Assembly (NCBI GenBank): GCA_027064425.1
Contig: JAMOPO010000015.1
Coordinates: forward strand, 248,001-312,000
Origin: Methanobacteriota archaeon
Lineage (GTDB): Archaea > JAADCQ01 > Methanopyri > Methanopyrales > Methanopyraceae
DNA length: 64,000 bases
Reading direction: 5' to 3'
Below, one piece after another: positions 40,765-49,396 of this stretch. Position 1 is the first letter of the stretch, and each line of letters opens with the position of its first letter. Below the pieces are notes generated by a model. It had not been told where the DNA came from. It made no database searches and saw nothing but the letters and a program-made list of their open reading frames with translations. A program made the position numbers and the translations under genes.

Positions 40765-41663
40765 TGCGCGAGCGTTCCGAGGGCCAGGCAGGCGGACTGG
40801 ACCACCACGTACGCTCGGACTCCGCCCCCGGCCATACGCAGGGCGATCAAGTTCGCGATCGAGGCCAGCGGCGTCCCGAACCCACCCACCGTGACCCCGT
40901 GCAGGAGGTCTCGCCAGTCGCTGGTCCCCGGGGCCAGCACCACGGTGGCCGGGACGTTGCTGATAACCTGAGACATGAGAAGAGCACCTAAGAAGGGATC
41001 CGAAATTCGGGGATGCCAACCCAGTTCCCGGAGCCCGTGCGGGAGCAAGATCGCGGCCGTGAGCAGCACCGCGATGACCCAGTCCACCTCGCGGACCGCC
41101 CGAGGGCGGAGCGCGGCGTAGCCCGCCAGGAGGGGTGGGAACCGCCAGTACAGCGGCACGTGCATGAGCAGGCAGGCGGCCGCCATCACCATGGCCGCAA
41201 GCTCCGGGAGCTTGGGGTTGGGTCCTGATGTGGGGGTGGGGGACTCCGCCCGGAGGAGCGCGTACACGAGGCCCGGAACCATGAGGGCTAGAGCGACCGG
41301 CAGCTGCGTTGCCACGAACTCCCGCGCGTCCACCCGGTAGTGAGCGTAGATGATCGCGTTCTGCGGGTTCCCCAGCGGCGTGATGGCCCCTAGCGAGTTC
41401 GCGGCGACAAGGGCGGGGAGCAGGACGTGGTGCGGTCGTCGGACTCCGTGAGTTACCAGTGATCCGATCGCGATCAGCGCAGCATCGTTGGTGAGGACGG
41501 TGGACAGAAGGCCGGTCGCTAGGGTCACCCGGACCGGGCCCGGGCACCGCCCGAGGAGGACCTGACGCACCCTGTGTATGGCCCCGGTCCGCGTGAGCTC
41601 CGCGGTCACGGCGGACTGGATGATCACGAATCCCGCCGCGTTGAGGTCCACCCATACCGACAC
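40749..41663 (-). CDS. ArsB/NhaD (ion transporter superfamily) membrane protein, short
   Basis: 304 aa with about eight to nine hydrophobic helices. Two diagnostic re-entrant motifs are visible: STVLTNDAALI and PLGNPQN in the first half, SNVPATVVL in the second. Usual family members are 400 aa or more, so the first helices and one loop are missing here. Substrate (arsenite, sodium/proton, dicarboxylate) cannot be read from sequence. Confidence 0.8.
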   Translation of the reverse strand: MSVWVDLNAAGFVIIQSAVTAELTRTGAIHRVRQVLLGRCPGPVRVTLATGLLSTVLTNDAALIAIGSLVTHGVRRPHHVLLPALVAANSLGAITPLGNPQNAIIYAHYRVDAREFVATQLPVALALMVPGLVYALLRAESPTPTSGPNPKLPELAAMVMAAACLLMHVPLYWRFPPLLAGYAALRPRAVREVDWVIAVLLTAAILLPHGLRELGWHPRISDPFLGALLMSQVISNVPATVVLAPGTSDWRDLLHGVTVGGFGTPLASIANLIALRMAGGGVRAYVVVQSACLALGTLAHYAVA

Positions 41664-41687
41664 GGCCGGCCCACCCCTACCGAAAGA

Positions 41688-41695
41688 TTTAATAA
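41688..41695 (+). promoter_or_regulatory. TATA box of tRNA-Glu
   Basis: TTTAATAA centred 35 nt upstream of the mature tRNA 5' end, the only AT-rich run in the interval. The other two tRNA genes here have AT-rich boxes at about the same distance. Confidence 0.55.
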
Positions 41696-41726
41696 CTGGT
41701 GGTCAACGGTGCGGGCACGGGTGGGA

Positions 41727-41861
41727 GCCCCGGCGGTGTAGCCCGGTCAAGGGCCCGCGGGTGACCGCGGGCCCGCCGATATCATGCGGGACTTTCGAGG
41801 CCCGCGTCCCGCGGGCCGAGGATATCCCGCGACCCGGGTTCAAATCCCGGCCGGGGCACCA
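41727..41861 (+). tRNA. tRNA-Glu (UUC) with two introns
   Basis: Acceptor GCCCCGG/CCGGGGC, T arm CCGGG-TTCAAAT-CCCGG, anticodon TTC at 41794-41796, discriminator A and an encoded CCA (41859-41861). Position 8 is C (41734). Intron 1, 41750-41780 (31 nt), sits in the D loop and has a 10-bp stem with GTGA loop. Intron 2, 41798-41823 (26 nt), is at the usual 37/38 site with an 8-bp stem. Both exon-intron junctions form bulge-helix-bulge motifs: intron 1 with helix CGGT/GCCG and bulges CAA and ATA; intron 2 with helix CTTT/GAGG and bulges CGA and ATA. Confidence 0.93.
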
Positions 41862-41871
41862 AGCCCGGAAT

Positions 41872-41890
41872 CGTTACGAATTTCGTAACG
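41872..41890 (+). repeat. 19-nt inverted repeat downstream of tRNA-Glu
   Basis: CGTTACGAATTTCGTAACG, perfect 9-bp arms around one T, 10 nt after the CCA end. The same 19-nt frame, (C/T)GTTACG-N7-TAACG, follows the other two tRNA genes in this window. Confidence 0.7.
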
Positions 41891-41906
41891 TTTGAGCGGG
41901 CGAAGG

Positions 41907-42602
41907 TCAGAGGGTGACCTCGTCGGGGCTGCCCTCCTCCACGATCTTACCGTCCCGGAGCACGACCACGCGGTCGGCCCACCGGGTGAGTGACAGGTCG
42001 TGCGTGACCATAACTATGGTCCGACCGTCCTCGTTCAAGCTCTTGAAGACCTCCATGATTCGATGCGAGTTCTTCGTGTCCAACTGACCGGTGGGCTCGT
42101 CCGCCAGGATAACCTCCGGGTCGTTGGCCAGGGCGCGGGCGATGGCTACCCGCTGCCGCTCCCCTCCACTCAGCTGGTTGGGGAACTTGTCGAAGTGCTC
42201 CTCGGAAAGCCCGACCTTCAGCAGCAGGCGCTTGGCCCGCTCTTCGTCCTCCCCGTCCGCGAGGGCCATCGGGAACATCACGTTCTCGAGGACGGTCAGC
42301 GTCTCAATGAGGTTGAACTCCTGGAAAACGAAGCCCACGTACCGGTTGCGGATCCGGGCCAGCTCCCGGTCGCTGAGGTTCGAGATCTCCCTTCCGGCCA
42401 CCTTGACCCGGCCTGAAGTGGGCGTGTCCAGCGCGCCCATGATGTGGAGTAGGGTGGACTTCCCGGAGCCTGAGGGGCCCACGATCATCAGGAACTCGCC
42501 GCGCCGGACCCGGAGGTCCACGCCTCGCAGCGCCTCCACCCGGGTGGGGCCCGAGTTGTACACCTTCCGGACGCCCTCCAGCTCGATGACGACCTCGGCC
42601 AT
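41907..42602 (-). CDS. ABC transporter ATP-binding protein (MacB/LolD type)
   Basis: 231 aa. Walker A GPSGSGKST, signature LSGGERQRVAIARAL, Walker B VILADEPTGQLD, and switch His in VMVTHD. Sequence type is that of MacB/LolD ATPases that energise FtsX-like permeases. Encoded 12 nt downstream of such a permease. Probable export or extraction of a lipid, peptide or lipoprotein; substrate unknown. Confidence 0.94.
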   Translation of the reverse strand: MAEVVIELEGVRKVYNSGPTRVEALRGVDLRVRRGEFLMIVGPSGSGKSTLLHIMGALDTPTSGRVKVAGREISNLSDRELARIRNRYVGFVFQEFNLIETLTVLENVMFPMALADGEDEERAKRLLLKVGLSEEHFDKFPNQLSGGERQRVAIARALANDPEVILADEPTGQLDTKNSHRIMEVFKSLNEDGRTIVMVTHDLSLTRWADRVVVLRDGKIVEEGSPDEVTL

Positions 42603-42614
42603 TCACCCCTCCCC

Positions 42615-43727
42615 CTACTCGTGGCGAAGGGCCTTCACCGGGTCCACTTTCGCTGCCTTCCACGCTGGGTACAGGCCGGAGAACACGCCGATGCCGATGG
42701 CCACCAGGAAGCCTCGCAGGATGGTATCCGGGGTCACGATCATGGTGATGGCTTTGCCCTCCAGTCGCTGGAGGAGGTCCACCACTACGTAGGTGCCCGC
42801 TACGCCCAGCACGCAGCCCAGCGCGCCGCCGATCAGCGAGATCAGCATCGACTCGACCAGGAATATCTTCATCACGCGGGCCCGGGTGGCGCCGACGGCC
42901 TTCATGACGCCGATCTCGCGCCGGCGCTCGAGGACGGACATGAGCATGGTGTTGGCCACGCCGAGCCCGCCTACGATCCCCGCGATGCAGCTGAGCGCCA
43001 GGCCCGCGATCTCCACGGTCCTCAGGTTGTTAATCATGCCCTGGACGGCCTTGCTGGTCTCGATGGCCTCCACGCCCGGAATCCGCCGCTCGATCTCCCG
43101 CTTTACCCGCCTCGGGTCCGAGGTCTGCACGAACACGCAGCTGACAGCTCGCCCCCGAAGCGCCTTCACGCTGTCCAGCGTCGTGATCATGCACATGTTG
43201 GCCAGCTGGGAGGAGGTCCTGAACTCGCCCGCGAGGCGCAGCTTGACCCCGCCCAGGTCCACGGTGTCTCCGAGCCTGGGCCGTATTTGGTTCCAGGCGA
43301 GGCTGCCGAGCGCCGCCTCACCGTCACCCGGAAGCTTGCCCCGGATCGGCTCCACCCGGGACCCGACGACGAAGTCGTACTGTCCGCGCTCGACCGCCGC
43401 GATCATGATCGGCTGGCGGCGTCCCCCGATCGTCACGACCCGGTTGTTGAACCAGACGGACACCGTGTGCTTAACGCCGGGAATCCTCCGAACCCGCTCC
43501 TCCACGGACTGATCCAACAGGCTGGACAGCGGATCGGGGGCCGTCTTGGACTTAACAATAAGTGAAGCGGAACCACCCAGTGCCACTTTGATGTCGTGCT
43601 GCATCCCCTTGGCCACCGAGGATATACTCACGACGGCCGAGATCCCTATTGCCACACCCAGGATGGTTATCAGCGACCTCACCTTCCTTCTGGCCAAATT
43701 TCTCACAGCCATTTTCAGTGTAATCAA
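42615..43727 (-). CDS. ABC transporter permease (MacB/FtsX type)
   Basis: 370 aa: N-terminal helix after MAVRNLARRKVRSLITILGVAIGIS, an extracytoplasmic MacB_PCD-like domain (about residues 45-230), then three helices with MSVLERRREIGVMKAVGATRA, the cytoplasmic coupling segment of FtsX-type permeases. Works with the ATPase just downstream. Confidence 0.92.
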   Translation of the reverse strand: MITLKMAVRNLARRKVRSLITILGVAIGISAVVSISSVAKGMQHDIKVALGGSASLIVKSKTAPDPLSSLLDQSVEERVRRIPGVKHTVSVWFNNRVVTIGGRRQPIMIAAVERGQYDFVVGSRVEPIRGKLPGDGEAALGSLAWNQIRPRLGDTVDLGGVKLRLAGEFRTSSQLANMCMITTLDSVKALRGRAVSCVFVQTSDPRRVKREIERRIPGVEAIETSKAVQGMINNLRTVEIAGLALSCIAGIVGGLGVANTMLMSVLERRREIGVMKAVGATRARVMKIFLVESMLISLIGGALGCVLGVAGTYVVVDLLQRLEGKAITMIVTPDTILRGFLVAIGIGVFSGLYPAWKAAKVDPVKALRHE

Positions 43728-43791
43728 CGTTCACACCACTCCCACAATCGAACTGAGTGCCCCCTTCAGCCCCGCGCCCGCGTCCGACCAC

Positions 43792-44508
43792 TTAAATTGA
43801 TTCCAGGGATTTCTTTGGCGTGCCCCGGCGCACAGGCTTTCCATAAATCCTTTTAATCTCCTCGGCCTTGACCGACTCGCCCTCCCGCCGGACCGTCGGG
43901 CGCCCGTCCGGCTTGATCGCGTGCACGCGGAACAGCATCCCGTCCAGCTCGTAGATCTCGCCGACGGTGAACTCCTCCTCCCGATCCACCTCGACCTTCT
44001 CCGAGATCGTGTAGCCGGACGGCAGGTTGATCGAGACGCCGATGCGGGCCGGGATGTCCAGCGAGACCGTCCACACCGACTGGATGTCCATCACCCTGGC
44101 CCGCTTCACGCTGTCCTCCTTGTAGGTGGCAATGTTCGTGATCTCGACGCGCTCACCGTCCACTTCCAGCTCGTCACCGACCTCCAGCTCCTCCCACGGG
44201 TCCAGCTTGATCTCCTTGCACTCCGACTCCTCGTACCGGCTGATCGTCACCTTCACCTTCTTCAGCCCGTAAAACACCAGCCGCGCCGGGTTGACGGTAC
44301 CGCAGCTCTCGCACCGGGCCAGCACGTTGGCTATGTACCGCGGGACTCCCTTCTCGTCCGGGCCCTTCTCGTGTACCGTGGCCCGCACGACCTCTTGAGG
44401 CACCTCGTCGTCCGGCGAGCAGCCCGAGCACGGGGCGTAGACGATCCTACCCTCCAGGTCCGAGTCCGACAGGTCCTCCACGGTGGTCTTCGTGTCGATC
44501 GTGATCAC
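43792..44508 (-). CDS. COG1326-like archaeal zinc-finger protein
   Basis: About 238 aa. Zinc-binding Cys pairs CSGC (followed by SPDDEVPQE) and CESCG, then beta-rich domains (EELEVGDELEVDGERVEITNI). It fits the uncharacterised archaeal Zn-finger family COG1326. Start: GTG 44508 preferred because GGGGGTGG lies five bases upstream; the frame can be extended to GTG 44535. Divergent from DUF371 with 28 nt between starts. Function unknown, RNA-related at a guess. Confidence 0.75.
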   Translation of the reverse strand: MITIDTKTTVEDLSDSDLEGRIVYAPCSGCSPDDEVPQEVVRATVHEKGPDEKGVPRYIANVLARCESCGTVNPARLVFYGLKKVKVTISRYEESECKEIKLDPWEELEVGDELEVDGERVEITNIATYKEDSVKRARVMDIQSVWTVSLDIPARIGVSINLPSGYTISEKVEVDREEEFTVGEIYELDGMLFRVHAIKPDGRPTVRREGESVKAEEIKRIYGKPVRRGTPKKSLESI

Positions 44509-44536
44509 GGGCACCACCCCCAGGGGGTCCGGCACG

Positions 44537-44953
44537 TTGGAGGTCAGGATCCGGGCTCGCGGTCACGAGAACGTAACGGGCCGGCACCGGAGCACGTTCG
44601 AGATCACTAAGGACCCGGAGATCGGACCCACGGCGGACTGCATCATAGGGGTCAGGGCGGACCGCGCCTGCGCCGACTTACCGGAGGAGTTCAAGCGTGC
44701 GCTGCGGGCAGGGGCCCGGGTGGAGGTCACGCTGGAGGCGGGCGGCGTCCGAGACCGAGCCGTGGGCAGGGGTGACCCCAGCCTTAAACTCTCTGATGAA
44801 CGCAGCATGGTTTTCCGACGCAGCGATTACGTGGACGAGCGCACCGTGCTCGTCCGGTGCGACAAGGCGGCGCGCGACCTGGACAGAGAGCTCATCGAGC
44901 GGCTCCGGGACCCGGGTACGGTCCTGGAGGTGAGGCTTCGGGTCCTGGAGTGA
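44537..44953 (+). CDS. DUF371 protein
   Basis: 138 aa from TTG 44537, with AGGGGGT about nine bases upstream. DUF371 hallmark ARGHENVTGRHRSTFEITKDPE and DCIIGVRAD are present. These archaeal proteins are uncharacterised; the conserved His residues might bind metal. It overlaps neither neighbour if the divergent zinc-finger gene starts at 44508. Confidence 0.85.
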   Translation: MEVRIRARGHENVTGRHRSTFEITKDPEIGPTADCIIGVRADRACADLPEEFKRALRAGARVEVTLEAGGVRDRAVGRGDPSLKLSDERSMVFRRSDYVDERTVLVRCDKAARDLDRELIERLRDPGTVLEVRLRVLE

Positions 44954-44972
44954 GGGCGCCCGCGCGGGCCAT

Positions 44973-44991
44973 CGTTAAGGGTTTCGTAACA
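44973..44991 (-). repeat. 19-nt inverted-repeat element downstream of tRNA-Arg
   Basis: On the minus strand TGTTACGAAACCCTTAACG, 8 nt after the tRNA CCA end. Same layout as the elements at 41872-41890 and 52767-52785, with imperfect arms. Confidence 0.65.
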
Positions 44992-44999
44992 ATTGGCCG

Positions 45000-45077
<78 letters not shown>

Positions 45078-45105
45078 TGCCCCGTGCGGTGCGCGCCGGG
45101 TGGTG

Positions 45106-45116
45106 CTATAATAAGG
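45106..45116 (-). promoter_or_regulatory. TATA box of tRNA-Arg
   Basis: CCTTATTATAG on the minus strand, centred about 33 nt upstream of the tRNA 5' end at 45077. Confidence 0.6.
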
Positions 45117-45123
45117 TTGCGGG

Positions 45124-45726
45124 CTAGCGCCGGCCGCGGCGTCCCTCCGGCACGAACACTCGATACTTGTCCCGCGTCTCACCCTTCAGCTCCGCCAGCA
45201 CGCGCTCCTTGATCATGTCCTTCGGGTGCCGGCGCAGCCCCTTCACCCGCTCCTTGATGTCGTCGAGGCTCTCGAACGGCTCCTTCTCGCGCTCCTCCAG
45301 GATCCGCTCGAGCGTTTTCTTCCCGATGCCGGGCAGCAGCTCCAGCTGGTGCAGGCGCGGGGTGATCGGGCGGGCCTCGTTGAAGAACCGGACGAAGTCC
45401 TCCTCGTTGTCCTCAATGATCTTCTCGATGGCGTGGGGAAGCTCCTCCTTGGCCGTCTGCGTGAGGTCGTCGTAGCTGAGGCGACGATCCACGTGGTGGA
45501 TCTTGTCCCGCTTACCCCGGCCCACGTAGACCTCCTCGTGAAGCTCCAGGAAGACGTCATCCTTGGGCGTGAGCTCGAGGAGGATGAAGAAGTCCTTCCC
45601 CACCGCCTGCGCCAGGGGCTTGCGGCGGTGCGGGGGAGCGTCGGGTCGGTAGGGGAGGAAGTCGAGGACTATCGCGTACTCCTCATAGGGCCTCCCCTTG
45701 GGCTGCTTGTACAGTATCTCTACCAT
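45124..45726 (-). CDS. DUF655 RNA-binding protein (OB plus HhH)
   Basis: 200 aa. N-terminal OB-like part with YEEYAIVLDFLPYRP, then a C-terminal helix-hairpin-helix (LELLPGIGKKTLERILEER). DUF655 proteins are universal in archaea and travel with rpl21e and rpo4, as here, suggesting a role in ribosome biogenesis or RNA handling. In many archaea ksgA follows; here a tRNA-Arg gene does instead. Confidence 0.93.
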   Translation of the reverse strand: MVEILYKQPKGRPYEEYAIVLDFLPYRPDAPPHRRKPLAQAVGKDFFILLELTPKDDVFLELHEEVYVGRGKRDKIHHVDRRLSYDDLTQTAKEELPHAIEKIIEDNEEDFVRFFNEARPITPRLHQLELLPGIGKKTLERILEEREKEPFESLDDIKERVKGLRRHPKDMIKERVLAELKGETRDKYRVFVPEGRRGRR

Positions 45727-45732
45727 TTTGGG

Positions 45733-46140
45733 TCACTCCTCTTCCGATTCTTCTAACCTCTCAGCGACCTCTTGAACGACCTCGAGTATCTCCTTGACCA
45801 CCGCCTCGTCGGCCCGTCTTAGTATCCTTTTGCCCGCGGACTCCAGGACCGTCTTCACCTCCTCCTCGTCCCGCGGCAGCACGTCCAGCAGCCGGTTAAC
45901 CAGGACCTCAATGGTCCGCTCGTTGGCGGTGAGGTCCCTTACCACGGAGCGCAGCTTCTCTCGCGCCTCTTCGAGCTCCTCCTCGTCCAGCTTGCCGAAC
46001 TTCTCCAGGTACTTCAGCGCCTCCCGCTGGTCGTAGGTGAGCTCCGGCTCCCGCTCTTTCAGCACCTTCTCCACCACCTTCCGCGCCTCGTGGACGCTGA
46101 CGGGCCGCCGGCCGCGCACGCGGAGTGAGATGGAGGACAA
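45733..46140 (-). CDS. rpo4: DNA-directed RNA polymerase subunit Rpo4 (RpoF)
   Basis: 135 aa. Matches archaeal Rpb4: N-terminal strand then helices with LTYDQREALKYLEKFGKL and the C-terminal VLESAGKRI. Forms the polymerase stalk with Rpo7. Six nt upstream of DUF655, 12 nt downstream of rpl21e; standard archaeal order. Confidence 0.93.
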   Translation of the reverse strand: MSSISLRVRGRRPVSVHEARKVVEKVLKEREPELTYDQREALKYLEKFGKLDEEELEEAREKLRSVVRDLTANERTIEVLVNRLLDVLPRDEEEVKTVLESAGKRILRRADEAVVKEILEVVQEVAERLEESEEE

Positions 46141-46152
46141 GGGAGAACCCCG

Positions 46153-46476
46153 CTACTCCCCTTCACCCTCCTCCATCTCCGGCTGCTTCTGCGGGCGTAG
46201 GTGCTCGGGGGCGACGATCAGCTTCTTCTCCTTGCCGCCGTCCCGGACCTTGACGATGTAGGCGCGCCCCTGCTTTCCGACGATCTCGCCCGTGCGGCCG
46301 TGGAACCGCGGGTGCGGCATCCCGCTGTGAACGCTGGGGTCGATCACGATGTGCACCTTGTCTCCTTTCTTGTACTCGTACATCAGCGGGCTCAGCGGGG
46401 ACAGGCCGCGCTCCCGCGGCTTCTTCCGCAGCTTCTTCCGCGTTCGGCTTCGGAAGCCCTTGGACTTCCTAACCAT
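46153..46476 (-). CDS. rpl21e: Ribosomal protein eL21
   Basis: 107 aa, N-terminal [14 protein letters not shown] and the [27 protein letters not shown] core identify eL21. Acidic extra tail (EMEEGEGE). Overlaps the upstream Trm56-like gene by 8 nt. Confidence 0.97.
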   Translation of the reverse strand: MVRKSKGFRSRTRKKLRKKPRERGLSPLSPLMYEYKKGDKVHIVIDPSVHSGMPHPRFHGRTGEIVGKQGRAYIVKVRDGGKEKKLIVAPEHLRPQKQPEMEEGEGE

Positions 46477-46891
46477 TCGAGCCCGCCCCCAGCTCGTGGA
46501 GGATGATCGCGAGCGCGGCGAGCTCTCCCACCTCGGCGCCCACTCCGACGGTGATGTCCGGGTCTACGTCCAGCTCGTCCAGGCGCTCTACGGGCGCGAG
46601 GAGTAGCGTGTCGGACGGGTTTAATTTGTTCAGCCCACCATCCTCCTCCGGGTCGACCAGGGCGAGCTGGCCCTCGGCGAACTTGAGCGCGTCCTCGAGA
46701 GACTCGGTGACCATCACCGGGACGCCGGCCCGCTCCTCCGGGTGTTCGAGGACCTGGTTGATTCCATCGAGGGCCGCCTTGGAGGTGGGGTTGGAGTAGA
46801 TGAGCAGCTCCGCGCCTAAGTTTCCGGCGATCAGCGCCGCGTGATTCACCCGGAAGTGACTGAAGGGCTGGTGGTAGATGACGCGAACCAC
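46469..46891 (-). CDS. Short SPOUT-like protein, possibly Trm56-related
   Basis: 140 aa. Not a confident match, but the order of blocks resembles archaeal tRNA (cytidine-56) 2'-O-methyltransferase Trm56: [18 protein letters not shown] after the first strand, [11 protein letters not shown], and the C-terminal [23 protein letters not shown], which in Trm56 forms the SAM-binding knot (IGNQPHSEVAALAVLLDR). It is about 40 residues shorter than Trm56. If real, it methylates or binds tRNA. Encoded just upstream of rpl21e, overlapping it. Confidence 0.45.
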   Translation of the reverse strand: MVRVIYHQPFSHFRVNHAALIAGNLGAELLIYSNPTSKAALDGINQVLEHPEERAGVPVMVTESLEDALKFAEGQLALVDPEEDGGLNKLNPSDTLLLAPVERLDELDVDPDITVGVGAEVGELAALAIILHELGAGSNG

Positions 46892-46897
46892 GGCAGG

Positions 46898-48115
46898 TCA
46901 CCCCGTGAACGGGCACGTCGCCACCGCGTCCAGGGCGGGGAGTCGCTCGCCCGCTAGGAGGCGCAGCATGGCCCCGCCACCGGTGCTCACGTGGTCGATG
47001 TCGTCGTACACGCCGCACGCCTTGGAGGCGGCGATGATGTGGCCGCCACCGATCACGGAGAACCCGTCCGCGGAGGCGATGGCGTCGAGGACCTCGTACG
47101 TTCCCTTCTCGAACCCGCGCTCCTCGTAGACTCCCATCGGCCCGTTCGCGATGATCATGCCGGCCCGTCGGATCTCCTCCCGGTACTCGTCCACCGTCTC
47201 GGAGCCGATGTCATAGACCGGTGCGTCGGCCGGCAGCTCCTCAACGTCCACCTCGCGGCGCTCGCCCCCGACGTTCAGCGCCACGTCCTTCGGGATCAGG
47301 ATCTTCCCGTCATCCTCCTCGAGGAGCTCCCGCGCCTCGTCCAGGTAGCGGGTGTAGCCCTTCTCCTCCAGAATCCGGCGGGACGGTCTGCCTAGATCCA
47401 CGCCGGAGGCCCAAAGGAAGAGGTTCCCGACCAGGCCGCCCAGGAGGATGCGGCGCACATTGTCCATTTGCAGGGCCCGGCGGACGACCTTGATCGCATC
47501 GCCGACCTTGGACCCGCCGATGACGAACACGCCGTCCTCCATCTCGTTCTTGACCATGTTCTCCAGAACCTCGAGCTCCCGCTCCATGATCCTGCCCACG
47601 CACGAGGGCAGGCGACGGGTGAATCCCACCAGGGAGGCGTTGGATCGGTGAGCGGCGGCGAAGGCATCGTTAACGAAGACGTCGAACAGCGGGGCCAGGT
47701 TCCTGACCAGGTGCCGGCGGGCGTGCCACTCGGGGTCCCGGTTGATGCGCTCCTCGGCGTAGAACCGGACGTTCTCGAGCAGCAGGACCTGGCCCGGGTC
47801 AAGGGATCGAATCTTCTCCTTCGCCGTGGGTCCGAACACGTCCGGGACGTACTCGAAGTCGTCCAGCTCCTCCGCCATGATCTCCGCGTGCGGCTCCAGC
47901 GTGGTGAAATCGTCCTCGCCCGGTCGACCCTGGTGGGCGAGGATGGCGACCCGGGCGCCCTCCTCGACGAGTTCTTGGATGGTGACCAGGTGGCGCCGAA
48001 TGCGCTCGTCGTCCTCGATCTTGCCGTCCACGATCGTGGAGTTGATGTCCACGCGGAGAAGGACCCACCGCTCCTCGAACTCGAAGTCGTCCATCGTGCG
48101 CACGTTCTCGTACAC
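46898..48115 (-). CDS. pgk: 3-phosphoglycerate kinase
   Basis: 405 aa from GTG 48115 (GGGGGATG upstream). PGK signatures: LLRVDINSTIVDG, LAHQGRPG, LLLENVRFYAEE, FVNDAFAAAHRSNAS, VIGGSKVGDAIKV and the C-terminal VSTGGGAML. In a methanogen it runs mainly in gluconeogenesis. Followed by no gap-filling genes until the Trm56-like gene 7 nt on; preceded by hxlB, tpiA and rpiA in the same direction. Confidence 0.97.
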   Translation of the reverse strand: MYENVRTMDDFEFEERWVLLRVDINSTIVDGKIEDDERIRRHLVTIQELVEEGARVAILAHQGRPGEDDFTTLEPHAEIMAEELDDFEYVPDVFGPTAKEKIRSLDPGQVLLLENVRFYAEERINRDPEWHARRHLVRNLAPLFDVFVNDAFAAAHRSNASLVGFTRRLPSCVGRIMERELEVLENMVKNEMEDGVFVIGGSKVGDAIKVVRRALQMDNVRRILLGGLVGNLFLWASGVDLGRPSRRILEEKGYTRYLDEARELLEEDDGKILIPKDVALNVGGERREVDVEELPADAPVYDIGSETVDEYREEIRRAGMIIANGPMGVYEERGFEKGTYEVLDAIASADGFSVIGGGHIIAASKACGVYDDIDHVSTGGGAMLRLLAGERLPALDAVATCPFTG

Positions 48116-48126
48116 GGGACATCCCC

Positions 48127-48678
48127 CTACTGGATCTTGGCGTGGCGCTCCCACATGTCGGACTCGTCCACTCCCAACTCCTCCGCCAGCTGAGCGGCAA
48201 GACCGTCCAAGAAGGACAACATGAGCAGCTCCGAAAACGTGCGAAGTATGACCTCCTCGGGCTCGGGCAGGACCACCAGAACGTCCGCCCGCTCGGCGAT
48301 CTTGGACTCCGCGTTCATCGTGATGGCCAGGACCTCCGCCCCCTCCTCCCGGGCCACGTCCGCCGCGTAGTTCACGAACTCCGTGTTACCGGAGACGCTG
48401 AGCGCTACGAGGAGGTCGTCCGACTTGATGGCCCGCTCCGTGCTGTGCCCGACGATGTAGCATCGAGCGCCCATCTGAACCAGTCGAACCGCGAAGCACT
48501 CACCGATCAGGCCCGTCCGTCCCATCCCGACGATGAATATGCCCCGGTCGTTTTCGATCTTCTCAACCAGCAGGTCCAGCGCCTTGCGAACGTCCTCCTC
48601 GGGCAGGTTGTCGCACGCGTGCTCGATGACCTCCGCCTCGTGCCGCATGATCTCGAGCAGCCGATCCAACCGGCCCAA
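48127..48678 (-). CDS. hxlB: 6-phospho-3-hexuloisomerase (SIS domain)
   Basis: 183 aa, TTG start. SIS fold with FIVGMGRTGLIGECFAVRL, YIVGHSTERAIKSDDLLVALSVSGNT; these match archaeal PHI, which converts hexulose 6-phosphate to fructose 6-phosphate. In archaea without the oxidative pentose phosphate pathway, HPS/PHI run in reverse to make ribulose 5-phosphate, which fits the nearby rpiA. A separate HPS gene is not in this window. Confidence 0.9.
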   Translation of the reverse strand: MGRLDRLLEIMRHEAEVIEHACDNLPEEDVRKALDLLVEKIENDRGIFIVGMGRTGLIGECFAVRLVQMGARCYIVGHSTERAIKSDDLLVALSVSGNTEFVNYAADVAREEGAEVLAITMNAESKIAERADVLVVLPEPEEVILRTFSELLMLSFLDGLAAQLAEELGVDESDMWERHAKIQ

Positions 48679-48702
48679 GGTCCCGGCCCCGGGAGCGGTT
48701 CG

Positions 48703-49383
48703 TTACTCTAGGCCGGAGGCCAGGTCGAGGAGCGCCTCTTTGGGATCGTCGGCCAGCACGACGCCGGAGGCCACCAGAACGCCATCACTACCCAGCTCGA
48801 TCGCTGCGCGCACGTCCGAGCCGTCGGTGATTCCCGCCCCGCACAGGACTGCCGTGTCCTCGGACACCTCCTTCACCGCCTCCACGCTCCGCTCGACCAC
48901 CTCGGGGTCCGCCTTGGACACCGGCGTGCCCGTCCCGATGAGCTCCGGCGGCTCCACGGCCACCGCGTGAGGCTGCAGCGCGCCCGCGGCCCGGGCGGCC
49001 ATCGAGTCGCTCGCGCACACGATGGTCAGCAGCCCCTCGTTCATGCACGCCCGGCACACGTCCTTTAGATCGTCCAGCCGCATCCGGCGCTCGGAGTGGT
49101 TCAGCAGGGTGCCGTCCGCCCCGGCCGCGGCCACCATCTCGGGCGTCACATGACCCGTGCGGCTCCCGGGCTCCGCGGCGTCCACGGCCTGCGCGAACAC
49201 GACCACGTCGCCGTCGCCCACCTCCTTTACCACGCGGTACAGGTCCGTGTGCGCGGGGCAAATCCCGATCTTCACCCCCACCTCCTCCGCCACCTCCGCG
49301 GCGATCTTCGCGAGTCGAACGGCGTTGTCCCCAACCGCCTCCGAGTACGCCTTGAAGTTGACTACAATGGGCGGAATTCGCAA
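48703..49383 (-). CDS. tpiA: Triosephosphate isomerase
   Basis: 226 aa, the short archaeal form. N-terminal PPIVVNFKAYSEA (catalytic Lys replaced context NFK), LLNHSERR (catalytic His), the loop-6 region with VEPPELIGTG, and GAGITDGSDV near the phosphate site. Same operon as rpiA and pgk. Confidence 0.95.
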   Translation of the reverse strand: MRIPPIVVNFKAYSEAVGDNAVRLAKIAAEVAEEVGVKIGICPAHTDLYRVVKEVGDGDVVVFAQAVDAAEPGSRTGHVTPEMVAAAGADGTLLNHSERRMRLDDLKDVCRACMNEGLLTIVCASDSMAARAAGALQPHAVAVEPPELIGTGTPVSKADPEVVERSVEAVKEVSEDTAVLCGAGITDGSDVRAAIELGSDGVLVASGVVLADDPKEALLDLASGLE

Positions 49384-49396
49384 GCTCCCGACCCCC

